A stretch of DNA of 64,000 bases from Candidatus Peregrinibacteria bacterium (lineage in GTDB: Bacteria > Patescibacteriota > Gracilibacteria > UM-FILTER-43-11), in contig JAFGCT010000023.1 in assembly GCA_016932505.1 (NCBI GenBank), forward strand, positions 1 through 64,000. Direction: 5' to 3'. The notes under the pieces are model-generated. The model had not been told where the DNA came from. It worked only from the letters and a program-made list of their open reading frames with translations, and did no database searches. Positions 1 to 8,188 of the stretch are shown in pieces (within the stretch, counting starts at the first letter, position 1; each line of letters begins with the position of its first letter). A program made the translations under genes and the position numbers.

Positions 1-144
1 GACCATTATATTCGGAACGACCAAGATTTTGATTATCATATGGATTATATGATTTGGAATATAGATAAGCATAAAATGCCATACGACTGGGAATATATAT
101 TCACAAATGAGAAGTATGAGGATTTGATGGACGATTCTTTTTAA
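1..144 (+). CDS. REP-associated tyrosine transposase (RAYT), C-terminal fragment
   Basis: The window opens inside a reading frame of 47 residues that ends in TAA. It begins DHYIRNDQDFDYHMDY and continues with MIWNIDKHKMPYDW, which closely matches the C-terminal end of IS200-like RAYT (TnpREP) proteins, typically DHYIRNDEDF...YIxxNPVKHG. The HUH motif lies outside the window, so activity cannot be judged. The stop overlaps the gpmI stop on the other strand, so the two genes converge with no spacer. RAYTs are single-strand DNA transposases linked to REP palindromes, and this window holds two further RAYT sequences (8.2-8.9 kb and 53.2-53.5 kb). The family call is fairly secure; whether the gene is intact is unknown. 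Confidence 0.75.
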   Translation, partial: DHYIRNDQDFDYHMDYMIWNIDKHKMPYDWEYIFTNEKYEDLMDDSF

Positions 145-1649
145 ATCAAACTCTCACATGTCATTTCCTCAGGTTTTGGGAGCCCAATCAATTCCAAAAT
201 TGTCGGTGCTATTTGGCATAAACCACCATTTTTAACTGATTTAATTTTATTTTCAGGGTCAGCGATTAGCAATATAACCGGATTCATGGAATGAGCGGGT
301 TTATCTGACCCATCAGAATATTTCATATCATCAGCATTACCATGGTCGCCCGTAAGAAGCATTGTGTAACCAGATGCCATTGCCTGTTCATACAACTCAC
401 CTACAGCCTTATCAACAGCTTCTACGGCTTTTATAGTGGCCTTTAAATCACCCGAATGACCAACAAGGTCGCAATTAGCAAAATTAACAATTATTACATC
501 ATGCTTTGCTACTGCTAAAGCAGCAATAACTTTATTTGTTACTTCCGGTGCGGACATCTCTGGCTTTTCCGCATAACTTGGAACTTTAGGCGAATGAACA
601 AGAATCCTTTCTTCCCCTTTTACCGGATGCTCTACTTGAGAATTAAAGAAAAAAGTTACATGTGCATATTTCTCGGTTTCCGCACAACGTAATTGAGTTT
701 TGCCATTTTCAGCCAACCAATTTGCAAGATTATTTTTTACTTCTGGAACATCAAATACAATAGGTGCATTTTCAGAATACGGCCCCATACAAACAAATTT
801 AACTTCACCGATAGTTCGTTCAAATTTATCAAAATCAGGGTCAACGAATGCAGAAGTAATTTGACGTGTACGATCAGTACGGTAATTAAAAAATATAACA
901 CCATCCCCTTCTTTTATAAGCCCGGATTCATCCAATAAAATCGGTGGCAAATAGTAATCTGACAAATCGGCATCAGATTTATAGTAATAATCAATTGCAG
1001 AAGAATAGTCGCTGAAATTTTCACCTTCACCAGCTGTCATAAGCCGATATGCTTTTTCCGTTCTATTCCAGTTTGTGTCGCGATCCATAGAATAATAACG
1101 ACCAACGATTGTAGCAATTTTACCAACACCTGTTTCGTTTATTTTTAATTCAATTAGCTTTAAGTAACGGGATGCACTTCTTTCTTCAACATCACGGCCA
1201 TCAGTTATGCAATGAATAAAAACTTTTTCCAATTTTTCTTTTGCCGCCCAATCAAGCAAAGTTATTAAATGGTCTATATGTGAGTGAACTCCTTTGTTGG
1301 ATATCATCCCCATAAGATGTAGTGATTTACCAGATTCCTTAACATATTTAAATACATCGACTAATGGTTTCTTTTGAAAAAAAGAACCATCTTTAATACT
1401 GTTATTTATATCAAGTAAAAACTGGGGAACTATTCTGCCTGCACCAATTGTAAAATGGCCAACCTCCGAACCACCCATTGTCCCTTCTGTTAAACCAACA
1501 GCCTCCCCTGTACATTTTAATTTTCCGTAGGGATATTTAGAACGCAATTTATCGATATTAGGTGTATTAGCAAGCGTAATAGCATTACCGGCACCACTCG
1601 GACCTTCGCCAAATCCATCTAAAATTGTTAACAATACTTTTTTGCTCAT
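141..1649 (-). CDS. gpmI: 2,3-bisphosphoglycerate-independent phosphoglycerate mutase
   Basis: The product interconverts 3- and 2-phosphoglycerate in lower glycolysis using two metal ions and a phosphoserine intermediate. The metal site LDGFG lies near the N terminus. The catalytic serine motif reads GGSEVGHFTIGAGR, where the family usually has GNSEVGH.NIGAGR. The C-terminal metal motif is TGDHGNADD, and FANCDLVGHSGD is also typical. I start at MSKKVLLTILDG because the 15 upstream residues in the ORF track (MLIVMLYYNQHKNIL) look like translated AT-rich spacer. That gives 502 residues, close to the usual length of about 510. It is the only lower-glycolysis gene here and is unlinked to fba-gap-pfk. 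A 56-bp repeat lies just upstream of its start. Confidence 0.95.
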   Translation of the reverse strand: MSKKVLLTILDGFGEGPSGAGNAITLANTPNIDKLRSKYPYGKLKCTGEAVGLTEGTMGGSEVGHFTIGAGRIVPQFLLDINNSIKDGSFFQKKPLVDVFKYVKESGKSLHLMGMISNKGVHSHIDHLITLLDWAAKEKLEKVFIHCITDGRDVEERSASRYLKLIELKINETGVGKIATIVGRYYSMDRDTNWNRTEKAYRLMTAGEGENFSDYSSAIDYYYKSDADLSDYYLPPILLDESGLIKEGDGVIFFNYRTDRTRQITSAFVDPDFDKFERTIGEVKFVCMGPYSENAPIVFDVPEVKNNLANWLAENGKTQLRCAETEKYAHVTFFFNSQVEHPVKGEERILVHSPKVPSYAEKPEMSAPEVTNKVIAALAVAKHDVIIVNFANCDLVGHSGDLKATIKAVEAVDKAVGELYEQAMASGYTMLLTGDHGNADDMKYSDGSDKPAHSMNPVILLIADPENKIKSVKNGGLCQIAPTILELIGLPKPEEMTCESLI

Positions 1650-1699
1650 CAAAATATTTTTATGTTGGTTATAATATAGCATAACAATTAGCATTTTTC

Positions 1700-1755
1700 A
1701 TTTGTGATTTATCATAAGAAAATCATTTCAATCACATAAATCACAGTTCAGACAG
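1700..1755 (-). repeat. 56-bp dispersed repeat, copy A (GTCTGAAC family)
   Basis: This stretch, read on the minus strand, begins CTGTCTGAACTGTGATTT and matches by eye the plus-strand stretch at about 6071-6126 in inverted orientation. The GTCTGAACTGTGATT end recurs at about 14.1-14.24 kb and, in variant form, at 21.46-21.58 kb. It sits just upstream of gpmI. It contains no open reading frame. Confidence 0.8.
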
Positions 1756-1783
1756 AATCATTTAATTACAAATTTAACGTATT

Positions 1784-1821
1784 TAAAAAAGCGGGGGGGA
1801 AGCGCAAGCCTTCCACCCCCA
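1784..1821 (-). terminator. Rho-independent terminator of the GC-rich transcription unit
   Basis: On the minus strand a G-run stem (GGGGGTGGAAG) pairs with CTTCCCCCCC across a 7-nt loop, with one mismatch. It is followed by GCTTTTTTAAA. It lies downstream of the structured minus-strand unit at 1.8-2.24 kb and has the right polarity for it. No gene ends here on the plus strand. Confidence 0.75.
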
Positions 1822-2237
1822 TAATGTACGGAGAAGTTTGAAAATGTGATTGAAAAAAAGAATTTGAAGGAGAAGTGCCCGTTTTAAATTGTGCAAGAGT
1901 GCCTAATACTCCACGATAGCTGCGGAATTAGGCGCGGCCGGCGACGATAGCTTCGATTTTGTTGGAGGCGACGATAACTTCGGCGATGGTCAACGAACCT
2001 CTTCTTTTTTTGTGAAGTGTTGCCGTACTGTTCGCCGCTTTTGCCTTCGATGTGCCCATTCGTTCCGTCATGTCGTCTTGCCAGTGTCTCATCATCCTAC
2101 TCCATTCTTGGTTCAGCACACCTCGTGCACTGCACCGGTTGTGACTATCATCCCCATCAGGGATAACAGTCGTTTCAATTCACACCAAAACAAAAGTATC
2201 GGAAGTCACTTGGACTCTTTCCGCCACTTATGCAAAG
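1786..2237 (-). ncRNA. Unidentified GC-rich structured transcript (about 450 nt)
   Basis: This minus-strand unit stands out from the AT-rich surroundings by its high GC. It has a promoter (TTGTGC, 17-nt spacer, TATAAA) and an intrinsic terminator. Near its 5' end I see nested hairpins. One is CGGAA/UUCCG enclosing GUC/GAC. An 11-bp stem ACUGUUAUCCC pairs with GGGAUGAUAGU through two G-U pairs. CAGUGCAC pairs with GUGUGCUG around a 3-nt loop. The 3' half contains a small ORF with an SD-like GGAG. I looked for RNase P RNA, tmRNA and SRP RNA signatures and did not find them. It may be a structured RNA, or a leader plus small protein. The identity is open. Confidence 0.5.
1928..2095 (-). CDS. Possible 55-residue small protein within the structured transcript
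   Basis: The ORF begins at tandem ATG codons preceded by GGAG, which lies 4 nt from the first ATG and 7 nt from the second. It ends with TAA before the terminator. The product would be basic, with a KKRRGSLTIAEVIVASNK segment and the C terminus IVAGRA. Codon use is strongly GC-ending (ATC GCC, GTC GCC, GGC CGC GCC), unlike every neighbouring gene. Two 16-nt stretches, CGAAGTTATCGTCGCC and CGAAGCTATCGTCGCC, repeat within the 3' part. The unusual composition fits either foreign origin or constraint from RNA structure. I do not recognise the protein; it could be a chance frame in a non-coding RNA. Confidence 0.35.
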   Translation of the reverse strand: MMRHWQDDMTERMGTSKAKAANSTATLHKKRRGSLTIAEVIVASNKIEAIVAGRA

Positions 2238-2243
2238 GTGCTT

Positions 2244-2272
2244 TTTATACGCTCAAAAAAATAAACGCACAA
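2244..2272 (-). promoter_or_regulatory. Sigma70-type promoter of the GC-rich unit
   Basis: Read on the minus strand there is TTGTGC, a 17-nt spacer and TATAAA. Transcription would start near 2237 and run into the structured region towards the terminator near 1786. Confidence 0.55.
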
Positions 2273-2492
2273 AACACACCTTTACTAAAGCTTAATTTTT
2301 AGCAGAAAACATTTTTGTTTTTGGGTGTAAGCCATTTTCAAAGATCATGTACTGAAACGATAATATATAATATTAAAAAAGTGTCAAATTTTTTAACTCA
2401 AATTCAAATTCATAGTCTCAAGTCTCCAATTTCAATCTTGCACCAATCCGCACAATAAAGTATTATTTAAGCTATCAACCACAAAAAAATCT

Positions 2493-4655
2493 ATGCTGGA
2501 TAAAGTCACAATAGGTGAAATTATTAAAGGCGCTAAAAAGTATCTCCCTCATGTGGATGAGAAACGCGTGTTAAAAGCATACGAAATTGCAAAAAAAGCT
2601 CATAAAGGTCAAAAGAGGGCATCGGGTGAACCCTATATTAATCATCCGTTAAATGTAGCAAAAATACTTATAGATTTAAAACCAGATGAAGATTCAATAA
2701 TAGCCGCACTTCTTCACGATGTTATTGAAGATACAGAAATGAAAGTTGATGAGCTAAGTGAAATTTTTGGTGAAAGTATTGTGCCTCTTCTTAATGGCAT
2801 GGAAAAACTTAAAAATGTTTATTATAGAGGTCGTGAAAGGCAAATAGAAAATCTGAGAAAAATGTTCATCGCTATGTCGAATGACATTAGAGTAATTCTT
2901 ATAAAACTTGCGGACAGACTTCATAATATGAGGACATTGGAGTTTTTGAGAGAGGAAAAACAAAAGATTATTGCAAAAGAAACCCTAACTGTTTATTCCC
3001 CTATTGCTGGTAGACTGGGTATTTTCCGCATAAAAAATGAATTGGACAATCTTTCGTTTATGTATCTACATCCTGAGGATTACAAAAGGATAAATGAGGA
3101 TATGAAAAAATATGCGGGCAAACAAATGAACGTAATTAAAAAATGTAAAAACATACTGGCTAAATCTTTAAAAAAAGCAAAAATCGAAGCAAAACTAGAA
3201 GGAAGAGTTAAACACCTGTACAGCATAAGTAAAAAACTTAAAGCAAAGGATAAAAATTATATTTCGGAGCTATATGATATTTTTGCGCTTAGAATAATTG
3301 TAAAAGATGAAGCGACTTGCTATCAGACTTTAGGAATGATTCATAAAAACTGGATGCCTTTACCAAGGCGATTTAAGGATTATATAGGACACCCAAAACC
3401 AAATGGATATCAGAGTCTTCATACAACGGTTATAGGTATTGTTCCAGACCTAAGAAATCAACCTATTGAAATTCAAATTAGATCTGAAGATATGAACGTT
3501 GTAGCGAAATTCGGAATAGCGGCTCACTGGCAATATAAAGAAAAAAGTGGATATTCGATTGCAGTACCTGAAGATAAATTAAAATGGATTCAAAGCCTTG
3601 TAAGCGTTCATGAGCATCTGAAAAACAATACGGAATTTACGGAAGCTCTGAGTATGGATATTTTCCATGACCGTATTTTTGTACTTACACCAAAGGCAGA
3701 TGTATTGGATTTACCAAGTGATGCCACACCAATTGATTTTGCTTACAGTATTCACACTGACATTGGACATAGGTGCAAGGGGGCAAAGGTAAACAACAAA
3801 ATAGTACCCCTTGATTACAAATTAAAAAACGGGGAGGTTATTGAAATTATTACTTCTAATAAATCTGAGCCAAATCGCTACTGGCTTTCTTTTGCAAAAA
3901 CAACACATGCACAAAACAGAATCAAACAATGGTTTAATTCACAAGATAAAGACAATCTGATTAAGATTGGAAAGGAGATGATTAACAAACATTTAAAACG
4001 GTTTGAGCAAAAGCCACTTGGCCCGGGTTTAACTATTTTAAGAAAATACAGCGACAAAAAAATGACCGTAAGGGAACGTGAAGAGCTACTAGAAAAAGTG
4101 GGTAATGGCTCAGTGGATGTTATGGCGGTTATTAACAAAATCATTCCACCAGAAAAGGTAATGAAAAAAACTCCGCAAGCGAAAATGGTAAAAGAAGTTT
4201 TAAGCGAAGGAGTAAAACTGGATAAATCAGCAGAAGTTTTAATTACAGGAGAAAAAGGTTATTTCACGCAAATTGCTACCTGCTGTAAACCTAAGCCACC
4301 TGATAACATTGTAGGCTATGTTACTCGCGGAAGAGGAATTACAATTCATAAAAAAGGATGTAAAGCACTGCTTGGCCATACAGATGATAGATTAATTGGT
4401 GCATCATGGAATATTGAAAAAAATGCCGAATACAACGCCAAATTGCTTATAAAAAGACAATCTCGAATAGGAATGCTTAGGGATATAGCGGACATTTTTG
4501 CGGTTCAGGGCCTTCCTATTATGGATATACAAAATTACAAAGACACATCGGAAATGATGATAGCTGCAAACTTTGATAGCCTTGAAAAACTAGACTTAGT
4601 AATACAGCAATTAGAAGCGATTCCGGGAATATTTAAAGTGAAAGAAGTAAGTTAA
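2493..4655 (+). CDS. rel: Bifunctional (p)ppGpp synthetase/hydrolase Rel
   Basis: The product makes and degrades the alarmone (p)ppGpp in the stringent response. At 720 residues it is full length. The N-terminal HD hydrolase shows HPLNVAKIL and ALLHDVIEDT (the HDxxED signature), then KLADRLHNMRTL. The synthetase domain shows GRVKHLYSISKKLK, YDIFALRIIV, PNGYQSLHTTV and EIQIRSEDM, where the catalytic Glu sits. A TGS domain follows (VLDLPSDATPIDFAYSIHTDIGHRCKGAKVN region, about 395-455) and a C-terminal ACT-like region (about 645-720). Both catalytic sites look intact, so it should be bifunctional. It is followed by tig on the same strand after about 100 bp. Confidence 0.95.
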   Translation: MLDKVTIGEIIKGAKKYLPHVDEKRVLKAYEIAKKAHKGQKRASGEPYINHPLNVAKILIDLKPDEDSIIAALLHDVIEDTEMKVDELSEIFGESIVPLLNGMEKLKNVYYRGRERQIENLRKMFIAMSNDIRVILIKLADRLHNMRTLEFLREEKQKIIAKETLTVYSPIAGRLGIFRIKNELDNLSFMYLHPEDYKRINEDMKKYAGKQMNVIKKCKNILAKSLKKAKIEAKLEGRVKHLYSISKKLKAKDKNYISELYDIFALRIIVKDEATCYQTLGMIHKNWMPLPRRFKDYIGHPKPNGYQSLHTTVIGIVPDLRNQPIEIQIRSEDMNVVAKFGIAAHWQYKEKSGYSIAVPEDKLKWIQSLVSVHEHLKNNTEFTEALSMDIFHDRIFVLTPKADVLDLPSDATPIDFAYSIHTDIGHRCKGAKVNNKIVPLDYKLKNGEVIEIITSNKSEPNRYWLSFAKTTHAQNRIKQWFNSQDKDNLIKIGKEMINKHLKRFEQKPLGPGLTILRKYSDKKMTVREREELLEKVGNGSVDVMAVINKIIPPEKVMKKTPQAKMVKEVLSEGVKLDKSAEVLITGEKGYFTQIATCCKPKPPDNIVGYVTRGRGITIHKKGCKALLGHTDDRLIGASWNIEKNAEYNAKLLIKRQSRIGMLRDIADIFAVQGLPIMDIQNYKDTSEMMIAANFDSLEKLDLVIQQLEAIPGIFKVKEVS

Positions 4656-4756
4656 AGTCACCCCGTCATTTCGTCATCTCATCGTTTCGTCACCCCGTTG
4701 CTACGCGGTTTGATTTATGATAAACTACCTGCACTTGTATTAATTATTATAGACAC

Positions 4757-6046
4757 ATGAAAGCTACAATTAAAAAACTAGAAAAATCTCAAGTTGAGAT
4801 TACTATCACTGTTTCTTACGAAGAATATGAAAAAGGGGAGAAAAAAGCTCTTCAGGAATTGAGTAAGGAAGTAAAGGTGGACGGATTCAGAGCAGGGCAT
4901 ATGCCAGAAGAAATGATAAGAAAGCATGTTGATGAAAAAACTATTCAAGCTGTTACCCTAGAAAACATTATTCCTATTACTTATACGGATGCCGTAAAAG
5001 AACACGATGTTCATGTAATAGCCCAACCTAAAGTGGATATTAAATCACCTATTAAAAAACAAGGTGATGATTTTGTATATACAGCAGTTGTTGCTGTTAT
5101 GCCAGAAGTTAAAGTGGGAGATTATTCAAAGATTAAAGTTGAAAAACCTAAAATAAAAGTTGAAAAAAAACAGGTTGAAGATACTATTAAAATGATTGTC
5201 GACCGTTTTGCTGAATGGGCAGATGTTAAAAGAAAAGCTAAAGAAGGTGATAGGGTAGAAATTACTTTTGAAGGTTTTGATGAAAACGGAAAAGCTATAG
5301 AGAACACAGCAAGTAAAAATCACCCACTAATACTAGGAAGTAAGACAATGGTGCCCGGTTTTGAAGATGCTGTTATAGGTATGGAAATAGGCGAAGAAAA
5401 GGAATTTGAAGTTACTTTCCCAAAGGAATACCATGCACCAGTAATGCAGGGTAAAAAAGTAAAATTTAAATTGAGCCTGGGAAGAGTTGAAGAAAAGAAA
5501 GAGCAGAAATTGGATGAAACAATGATTGAGAAAGTAACTGGTCAAAAACAAAGTGTTGATGAATTTAAAAAACGTGTAGAAGAAGATTTACTTTCAGAAA
5601 TGAGTCAAAGAGCACAACGTGACCACGACAACGCTGTTGTACAGGAAATAATCAAAATAACAAAAGCCGATTTACCCGATGAGCTTGTTAATGATGAAAT
5701 TGAACATATGAAAGAGGAACAAAAAGGAAGAGTGAAACAACAGGGGATTACATGGGAACAATATCTTGAGCACATTAAAAAGAGTGAAGAGGATTTCGCC
5801 AAAGACCATAAAGAAGCTGCTGAACAAAGACTTCTTGCCCGCTTTGGTGTAAGCCATATAATTAAAGATTCAAAAGTAGCTGTTACTGATGAAGAGGTGG
5901 ATAAAAAATTGGAAGAAATGATCGGCAATTATCCTAAAGAACAACATAAAGCATTTAAAGAACACTACAAAAAAGGGTCAGATAATTATGTAAGCCTTAA
6001 AAACAACATGGCCGCAGATAAACTGATTAGTATGCTAACAAAGTAG
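4757..6046 (+). CDS. tig: Trigger factor, ribosome-associated chaperone and prolyl isomerase
   Basis: Trigger factor binds near the ribosome exit tunnel and protects nascent chains. This 429-residue protein has the usual three parts. The N-terminal ribosome-binding domain carries GFRAGHMPEEMIRKHV in place of the usual GFRxGKxP loop. The FKBP-type isomerase domain lies at about 155-245 (GDRVEITFEGFDENGK). A charged helical C-terminal chaperone domain runs from about 250 to 429. The 100-bp gap after rel has near-repeats of a cgtcat/cgttt type and an AT-rich stretch that could carry a promoter. ClpX or ClpP, often found next to tig, are not adjacent here. Confidence 0.95.
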   Translation: MKATIKKLEKSQVEITITVSYEEYEKGEKKALQELSKEVKVDGFRAGHMPEEMIRKHVDEKTIQAVTLENIIPITYTDAVKEHDVHVIAQPKVDIKSPIKKQGDDFVYTAVVAVMPEVKVGDYSKIKVEKPKIKVEKKQVEDTIKMIVDRFAEWADVKRKAKEGDRVEITFEGFDENGKAIENTASKNHPLILGSKTMVPGFEDAVIGMEIGEEKEFEVTFPKEYHAPVMQGKKVKFKLSLGRVEEKKEQKLDETMIEKVTGQKQSVDEFKKRVEEDLLSEMSQRAQRDHDNAVVQEIIKITKADLPDELVNDEIEHMKEEQKGRVKQQGITWEQYLEHIKKSEEDFAKDHKEAAEQRLLARFGVSHIIKDSKVAVTDEEVDKKLEEMIGNYPKEQHKAFKEHYKKGSDNYVSLKNNMAADKLISMLTK

Positions 6047-6070
6047 TGTCTGAACTGTGATGAATTATTA

Positions 6071-6126
6071 CTGTCTGAACTGTGATTTATGTGATTGAAA
6101 TGATTTTCTTATGATAAATCACAAAT
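6071..6126 (+). repeat. 56-bp dispersed repeat, copy B (GTCTGAAC family)
   Basis: This is the inverted partner of the copy at about 1700-1755; the two appear identical over 56 nt by eye. A partial extra copy of the GTCTGAACTGTGAT end lies immediately before it at about 6048-6061. The pair encloses the GC-rich unit, rel and tig in inverted orientation. Confidence 0.8.
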
Positions 6127-6186
6127 CACAAATGATAAATGATAAATGATAAATGATAAATCACAAATCACAAATCACAAATGATA
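6120..6186. repeat. 7-bp tandem repeat array
   Basis: About ten consecutive units of period 7 (caaatca, caaatga, taaatga variants) fill the gap between tig and the convergent lipoprotein gene. The array merges with the end of the 56-bp repeat, which itself ends in aaatcacaaatgat. Confidence 0.8.
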
Positions 6187-6188
6187 AA

Positions 6189-6722
6189 TTACCCCTTCTT
6201 TTCCTCCTCCCTTAATTCCTTAATCGCCTTTTGAATTTGTTCATCAGTTTTTTGGAACTCAAGCTGCCATGCATTAAAGTATTTTTCAGCTTCTTTGCGA
6301 TTACCCGCCTTGATGTGTGACCAAGTAATATTGCGTAAATATTTAGCTTCAAAATATTCATCTACAAGGCGTTGGTACATAGCAATTGCTTTATCGTATT
6401 CCCCTACTTCATCATAAAGCTTGCCAAGATTGTTTAAAATTGCCAGTGTTTTATGGCCTTCAGCCAAAACATCTTCGTATACTTTAATTGCCTTACCTAA
6501 TTCACCTAGTTCCATATAAGAACGTGCTAATTCAACGATTTGATCAGCAGCAATTTGTCCTTCCGATCCTTCAAAATTTTTGATTTCATCCTTTAACTCG
6601 CTAATTCTTGTCTTTGTTGCACTAATTTCATCATTTGATAAATCCACATCGACTTTATACGAAAAACCACATGATGAAAGAAATATAATAGCTGTAATGA
6701 GTAACGGAACTAGTTTTTTCAT
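6189..6722 (-). CDS. TPR-repeat lipoprotein
   Basis: The 177-residue product starts with a lipoprotein signal (MKKLVPLLITAIIFLSSC), where LSSC is the lipobox, so it should be membrane-anchored through Cys18. A short coiled-coil-like stretch follows (about 30-55). Then come two to three TPR-like helix pairs with typical spacing, such as ARSYMELGELGKAIKVYEDV and LGKLYDEVGEYDKAIAMYQRLV. TPRs mediate protein-protein contacts, so a scaffold role at the membrane is plausible, but no partner is evident. It lies downstream of the FN3 surface protein on the same strand, about 90 bp away. The exact function is unknown. Confidence 0.75.
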   Translation of the reverse strand: MKKLVPLLITAIIFLSSCGFSYKVDVDLSNDEISATKTRISELKDEIKNFEGSEGQIAADQIVELARSYMELGELGKAIKVYEDVLAEGHKTLAILNNLGKLYDEVGEYDKAIAMYQRLVDEYFEAKYLRNITWSHIKAGNRKEAEKYFNAWQLEFQKTDEQIQKAIKELREEEKKG

Positions 6723-6813
6723 TTTATTTAATAAAAAATTAAGAGTAACAAGATATAATTATATGGTTTTAAATTTAGGATTTCAAGTTTAGAATTCATT
6801 GGTCATTGAAAAC

Positions 6814-7992
6814 CTAATCAAGAAAATAAGAAACTCTATCAATCGCTTTCCCAAGTGCAGGACAATAACTAGCTGGCTCAGAAGCATTAACACAATTATC
6901 ATCATATCTTTCCTGTGGATACTTTCTGCGTATTTCCATAAGGTGCAAATCATATTCAGTAAGGTTGGTATCAACTTCGGACTTACCTGTAATATCCTGA
7001 GCGTATACAAGGTCTATTCTGGCCCATAGGCAAGCAGAATCATTTATAGCGGCTGGAACACCTCCACGCATACATTTAATGCTATAACGGATTTTATAGT
7101 AGTTTAAAAGACGATTTAACTCAGCAGATTCGGACTCTTCCTCCATCAGCTCCTCAACTGGCTCCTCAACTGGCTCCTCAACTGGCTCCTCAACTGGCTC
7201 CTCAACTGGCTCCTCTGGGTTTAAATCAACCTGCACTGATGTCATTGTGGAATTTCTGCTATCAAGTGTATAAAGCTCATATTTTATAACATCACCCTCT
7301 TGAACATTTGTATCTGTGTATTCAACTGACCCCCAATTTTCAAAAACAAATTCCCCGGAAGTTTTACCGGCTCGAGTTACAAATCTTTTTAAAGTAAAAC
7401 CCGCAAAATCATAATCAATTGGCTCTTCCCATGTTAGAGTAACTGATTTTTTATCATTAGCTACGGTATATTGAAAATTTGGAGCAGCAAAAGGCGGTGT
7501 ATTATCAGATTTAACAATATCATCAGTAACATAATATGTAGAAACATCATAGGCATCCGCTACATAATCACCTGTTAAATCAAGACCAAAAAACTGCTGA
7601 CCTACGGTTTTTTGATAAATTCTCATATGAATACCTGCTATTGTCACTTCTTCATCCTTAGCTAAATCCTCCAGTACAGGAATATGAAGAATTTTATAAC
7701 CATTTATATAGGTAGGGTCTATAACGGCTGATATTTTGCCATTAGTAACAGCCGAACCCGTAGCATTTAAAATTGCGATGTCATCCCACATTACCTCTGG
7801 ATTGGATTCAAGGATAATATTAATCCCATTCTCAGCATTAATTTCACCATCTACATCCGCCTTTAAATAAATTTGATTGATCTCCTTACTTTCATTTATG
7901 TAAAACTTATTGCCATTAGAATTCATAAATATAGCAAAGGTACTTGTCGGGAATACTAGTAAAGCAATTAAAAGTGATATTAGTTTTTTCAT
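6814..7992 (-). CDS. Exported protein with fibronectin type III domain and PVEE-repeat linker
   Basis: The 392-residue product begins with a signal peptide (MKKLISLLIALLVFPTSTFA). Residues about 20-150 form a beta-rich domain reminiscent of cohesin-like folds (not certain). A fibronectin type III-like module follows (about 165-265, with SVTLTWEEP and IKYELYTLDSR). A tandem EEPV/PVEE linker then leads to a C-terminal domain with four cysteines (CMRGG, ACLWARID, DNCVN, SYCPALGKAIDR). The cysteines suggest disulfides outside the cell. There is no LPXTG or SLH domain, so how it is retained is unclear. The linker is encoded by near-perfect 15-bp DNA repeats that could vary in number. Confidence 0.6.
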   Translation of the reverse strand: MKKLISLLIALLVFPTSTFAIFMNSNGNKFYINESKEINQIYLKADVDGEINAENGINIILESNPEVMWDDIAILNATGSAVTNGKISAVIDPTYINGYKILHIPVLEDLAKDEEVTIAGIHMRIYQKTVGQQFFGLDLTGDYVADAYDVSTYYVTDDIVKSDNTPPFAAPNFQYTVANDKKSVTLTWEEPIDYDFAGFTLKRFVTRAGKTSGEFVFENWGSVEYTDTNVQEGDVIKYELYTLDSRNSTMTSVQVDLNPEEPVEEPVEEPVEEPVEEPVEELMEEESESAELNRLLNYYKIRYSIKCMRGGVPAAINDSACLWARIDLVYAQDITGKSEVDTNLTEYDLHLMEIRRKYPQERYDDNCVNASEPASYCPALGKAIDRVSYFLD

Positions 7993-8063
7993 AGGTAGTA
8001 GCGAGTTACGCGTTCCGAATGAAACGCACTCCGATGTTACATCGAAGGAAGTAAAATGAGGAT

Positions 8064-8102
8064 TCCGATGTAAAAATTTCAGAATAAATTTTTATAATCG
8101 GA
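8064..8102 (-). promoter_or_regulatory. Hairpin in the leader of the FN3 gene
   Basis: TCCGAT pairs with ATCGGA, and AAAAATTT with AAATTTTT inside it, upstream of the FN3 gene start. It could be a 5' leader stem. A related CCGATGTTACATCG half-palindrome lies just beside it. Confidence 0.35.
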
Positions 8103-8188
8103 AAGTGTAACCCTATTGGGTGTTTTAGTTAGTGGTTTTATTGTAGCAAAAATATTGACCAAATACCACTTTCTTATTATCTGGATTA

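Noticed and set aside
1786-2237. tmRNA or RNase P RNA
   Set aside because: No tRNA-like ends, TTCGAAT arm, or conserved GAGGAAAGTCC/ACAGAA motifs were found on either strand.
2012-2302. Plus-strand ORF of 96 residues over the GC-rich unit
   Set aside because: It runs antisense to a promoter-terminator unit, is Cys/His-rich in an unnatural way and has no SD; it looks like a shadow frame.
6120-6186. CRISPR-like array
   Set aside because: The units are 7 bp without spacers; it is a simple tandem repeat, not a CRISPR. No cas gene is in the window.
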